Shown here: piece after piece, positions 7,227 through 8,913 of the stretch
Numbering within the stretch: the first letter of the stretch is position 1
Layout: the number at the start of each line of letters is the position of its first letter
Origin: Lentisphaeria bacterium
Lineage (GTDB): Bacteria > Verrucomicrobiota > Lentisphaeria > Victivallales > JAUVCU01
Length of the DNA: 8,913 nt
Assembly: GCA_030590715.1 (NCBI GenBank)
Contig: JAUVCU010000045.1
Coordinates: 1-8,913, forward strand
Direction: 5' to 3'
Made by a program: the position numbers and the translations under genes
The notes under the pieces: generated by a model
What the model saw: only the letters and a program-made list of their open reading frames with translations
Databases searched by the model: none
What the model was told of the DNA's origin: nothing

Positions 7227-8378
7227 CTAACGCTTGTTCAGCATGCTATGAACGACCCCGGGAACTCCCATGAGGGATGTAATAACATCTACATGCCCGG
7301 CATTGATTATTGAGGCTGGCATCCCCCATATCGTGCTCGAATGTTGGTCCTGAGCTATAATTCGGGCCCCATTGTCTTTCATTATTTTGCCACCTTTGGT
7401 TCCGTCACAGCCCATGCCGGTAAGGACGACTCCAATGGCTTGAGACTTATAGGTTTTAGCCGCAGTGCGAAACAGGATGTCCGCACATGGTTTGCAGCCA
7501 TTTTCCGGCGGCATGTCAATCGTGTATACCAAAAGATCATTGTTTGCCACCCTTACTCCCATGTGAATGCCGCCTTGTGCGAGATAGACGTGCTTCATGT
7601 ATACCGGTGTTTGTGAAGTGACCTCTACAACTTTATGTGAACATAACGTGTCCAGGCGATCGGCCATGATCGTCGTGAATCCGGGCGGCATGTGCTGGAC
7701 TATAAATATCGGCAGGTTCGTCATGTCGCATAATGCAGGCAGCATGTCATTCAATGCTTTTGGACCGCCTGTAGATATGCCTATAAATATTGCTCCGGCC
7801 GCGATAGGCGCCTTGCGCTGTTTGACCATTTGTTTGACTGCTTTACATTGGTAATTTAGTGGTGTTTTTAACGCTTCCTGTCTGGTTAATGCTGACGGCT
7901 TAGTTCTGTAGACTGGTGACTTATTTCCGGCAAAGCACGTTTGCCTCATTCTGATAACCCCAATCTTCATTTCCAGCTGAGATTTGAGGTAATTTATCGT
8001 TGTCTGCTCGGAATCGAAATGGGCCTTTTCAATAAAGTCCACTGCGCCTAGGTTCAATGCCTGAAGTGTCATTTCTGCATTGTGTTTTGTGTATGCGCTG
8101 ACCATAATAACTTCGATGGGAGGCAGTTCGGAAGATTGTTTGTTGAACTTTGTGATCTCAATAAGAGTCTGAAGCCCATTCATACCAGGCATGTCTATGT
8201 CGAGTGTAATAACATCCGGCCTGATTCTTTTTATAATCTTCAATGCCTGAATACCGTTGTATGCTTCACCTATAATTTCAATTTTGTCTTTATTAATGAA
8301 GTCTTCAATGAGAGTACGGAAGAACCTGGAGTCGTCAACAATAAGCAGTTTCGTTTTACTTTTATTATTTACAGCCAC
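7227..8378 (-). CDS. cheB: CheB: chemotaxis response regulator, protein-glutamate methylesterase/deamidase
   Basis: Removes methyl groups from (and may deamidate) receptor glutamates during adaptation; phosphorylation by CheA activates it. The receiver domain spans about residues 10-125: acidic pair Asp15/Asp16, phospho-acceptor Asp60 in TLDIDMP, Ser94 and Lys118. The usual Lys-Pro after strand 5 is Lys-Ala here (IEKAHF). A linker of about 65 residues with many basic positions follows. The methylesterase domain (about 193-383) holds the full triad: Ser202 in GISTGGP, His229 in VQHMPPG and Asp325 in LTGMGCDG. At 383 residues it is somewhat longer than E. coli CheB (349). The start is GTG (8378-8376), seven bases after GGGGA; an ATG at 8383 is out of frame and gives only four codons. 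No CheA, CheR, CheW or receptor gene lies in the window, so the pathway served is unknown. Convergent with dus, with no room for a terminator between the stops. Confidence 0.96.
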   Translation of the reverse strand: MAVNNKSKTKLLIVDDSRFFRTLIEDFINKDKIEIIGEAYNGIQALKIIKRIRPDVITLDIDMPGMNGLQTLIEITKFNKQSSELPPIEVIMVSAYTKHNAEMTLQALNLGAVDFIEKAHFDSEQTTINYLKSQLEMKIGVIRMRQTCFAGNKSPVYRTKPSALTRQEALKTPLNYQCKAVKQMVKQRKAPIAAGAIFIGISTGGPKALNDMLPALCDMTNLPIFIVQHMPPGFTTIMADRLDTLCSHKVVEVTSQTPVYMKHVYLAQGGIHMGVRVANNDLLVYTIDMPPENGCKPCADILFRTAAKTYKSQAIGVVLTGMGCDGTKGGKIMKDNGARIIAQDQHSSTIWGMPASIINAGHVDVITSLMGVPGVVHSMLNKR

Positions 8379-8853
8379 GACATATCCCCAATAATGTTCA
8401 CTCTTTTTTTAATGCCTTGATCTTTTCTGTCTGTATTATCTTGCCCGCCTTGTAGGGAACCTTAGAATTGTGTTTGCTCTGCTGTGTTTTGCACTGAGCC
8501 TTCTCTGTACAAAACGGTATTTTTCACTTATGCTGTAAACATCCTGGTCCACTCAAGATTACTAATATCAATCCTAACATAAATTCCATTTTTGAGGAAT
8601 AGCTGAAAATTAAGAAGGGCAATTATCTCTATTTTGCCTCCGGATTATGATATGATGACGAAGTAATTATATTCATACTTTCACAGGCAAAGACAGATTC
8701 TTACTACTAAACAGGTGAACTTTTTTCTCTGTGCCCGTCGTAAACATCAGGTTGAATGGCGTGCTGAACAAAACCAACTATTCACATAATGCAGACAGTA
8801 TGATAGACTTTAATTTGTGTAGTATAACTGGCCGACTTTATGGGGTAGGCCAA
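8379..8853. other. Noncoding stretch upstream of cheB
   Basis: No protein-like open frame or RNA gene is visible. The cheB leader is here on the minus strand: GGGGA ribosome site (8390-8386), an A7 run (T7 at 8404-8410 on the plus strand), and a GATAAT -10-like element within AAGATAATAC without a good -35. On the plus strand TATGAT occurs near 8646 with only a weak partner upstream. There are short chance-level repeats (GTAAACATC at 8535 and 8740). Nothing here is firm. Confidence 0.5.
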
Positions 8854-8913
8854 ATGTCAATAAATTCAGCATTGCGAACAAAGATGGGGCGGCAGGATGA
8901 AAAAGATTCAAAA
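8854..8913 (+). CDS. Possible 5' end of a rightward gene, cut by window end
   Basis: ATG 8854 follows a purine-rich GGGGTAGG at good distance and its frame stays open for all 20 codons to the window edge (starts MSINSALRTK). A second candidate in another frame is ATG 8897 (MKKIQ...), preceded by GGGG seven bases upstream, whose first residues look like the start of a signal peptide. Only one can be right, and too little is visible to choose or to suggest a product. This end would be transcribed divergently from cheB. Confidence 0.3.
   Translation, partial: MSINSALRTKMGRQDEKDSK

Noticed and set aside
7341..7854. Two overlapping plus-strand frames opposite cheB
   Set aside because: Antisense to the conserved methylesterase domain; no independent support.
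8369..8383. Four-codon upstream frame ATG-TCG-TGG-CTG-TAA overlapping the cheB start
   Set aside because: Its ATG lies only about two bases after the ribosome site, too close for efficient initiation; the GTG of cheB is well spaced.
8436..8470. Possible sigma28-like (flagellar) promoter for cheB on the minus strand (TAAGGTTC ... CAAGATAA)
   Set aside because: Only partial matches to both boxes and a spacer about two bases too long; not distinguishable from chance.
8535..8748. 9-base direct repeat GTAAACATC at 8535 and 8740
   Set aside because: One such match is expected by chance in a stretch of this size, and the flanks do not extend it.

Overview
This is a moderately AT-rich bacterial chromosomal window made of housekeeping and signalling genes. 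No mobile element, CRISPR array, rRNA or tRNA gene was found. The gene set (E. coli-type aminopeptidase N, a two-component Ktr/Trk potassium system, a tRNA-dihydrouridine synthase and a CheB methylesterase) suggests a free-living bacterium with chemosensory signalling, probably Gram-negative. A member of the Planctomycetes-Verrucomicrobia-Lentisphaerae group would fit the protein flavour, but that is an impression and not shown by the sequence.

Layout from left to right. At the left edge is the 3' part of a HAD-superfamily phosphatase gene (+), cut inside its catalytic motif I. A small unrecognised acidic protein gene of 81 codons (+) follows. A strong 12-bp hairpin and a run of nine C lie between this pair and the next, convergent block. 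The minus-strand block reads, in order of transcription, pepN, a 131-codon two-helix membrane protein gene, ktrB (K+ pore) and ktrA (RCK gating subunit). The last three are tightly packed: a 4-base ATGA overlap, then a 5-base gap with the ktrA Shine-Dalgarno inside the end of ktrB. A 194-base divergent region separates pepN from dus (+) and carries a perfect TTGACA-N16-TATAAT promoter facing dus. dus and cheB (-) converge with only five bases between their stop codons. The last 535 bases, upstream of cheB, hold no confident gene except a possible gene start at the very right edge.

How the genes work together. KtrB and KtrA form a regulated K+ uptake channel, and the coupled small membrane protein is the best candidate in the window for something undescribed, such as an accessory or assembly factor for the channel. 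PepN (peptide turnover), Dus (tRNA modification) and the HAD phosphatase (possibly phosphoglycolate salvage) are independent housekeeping functions. CheB stands without any other chemotaxis gene inside the window.
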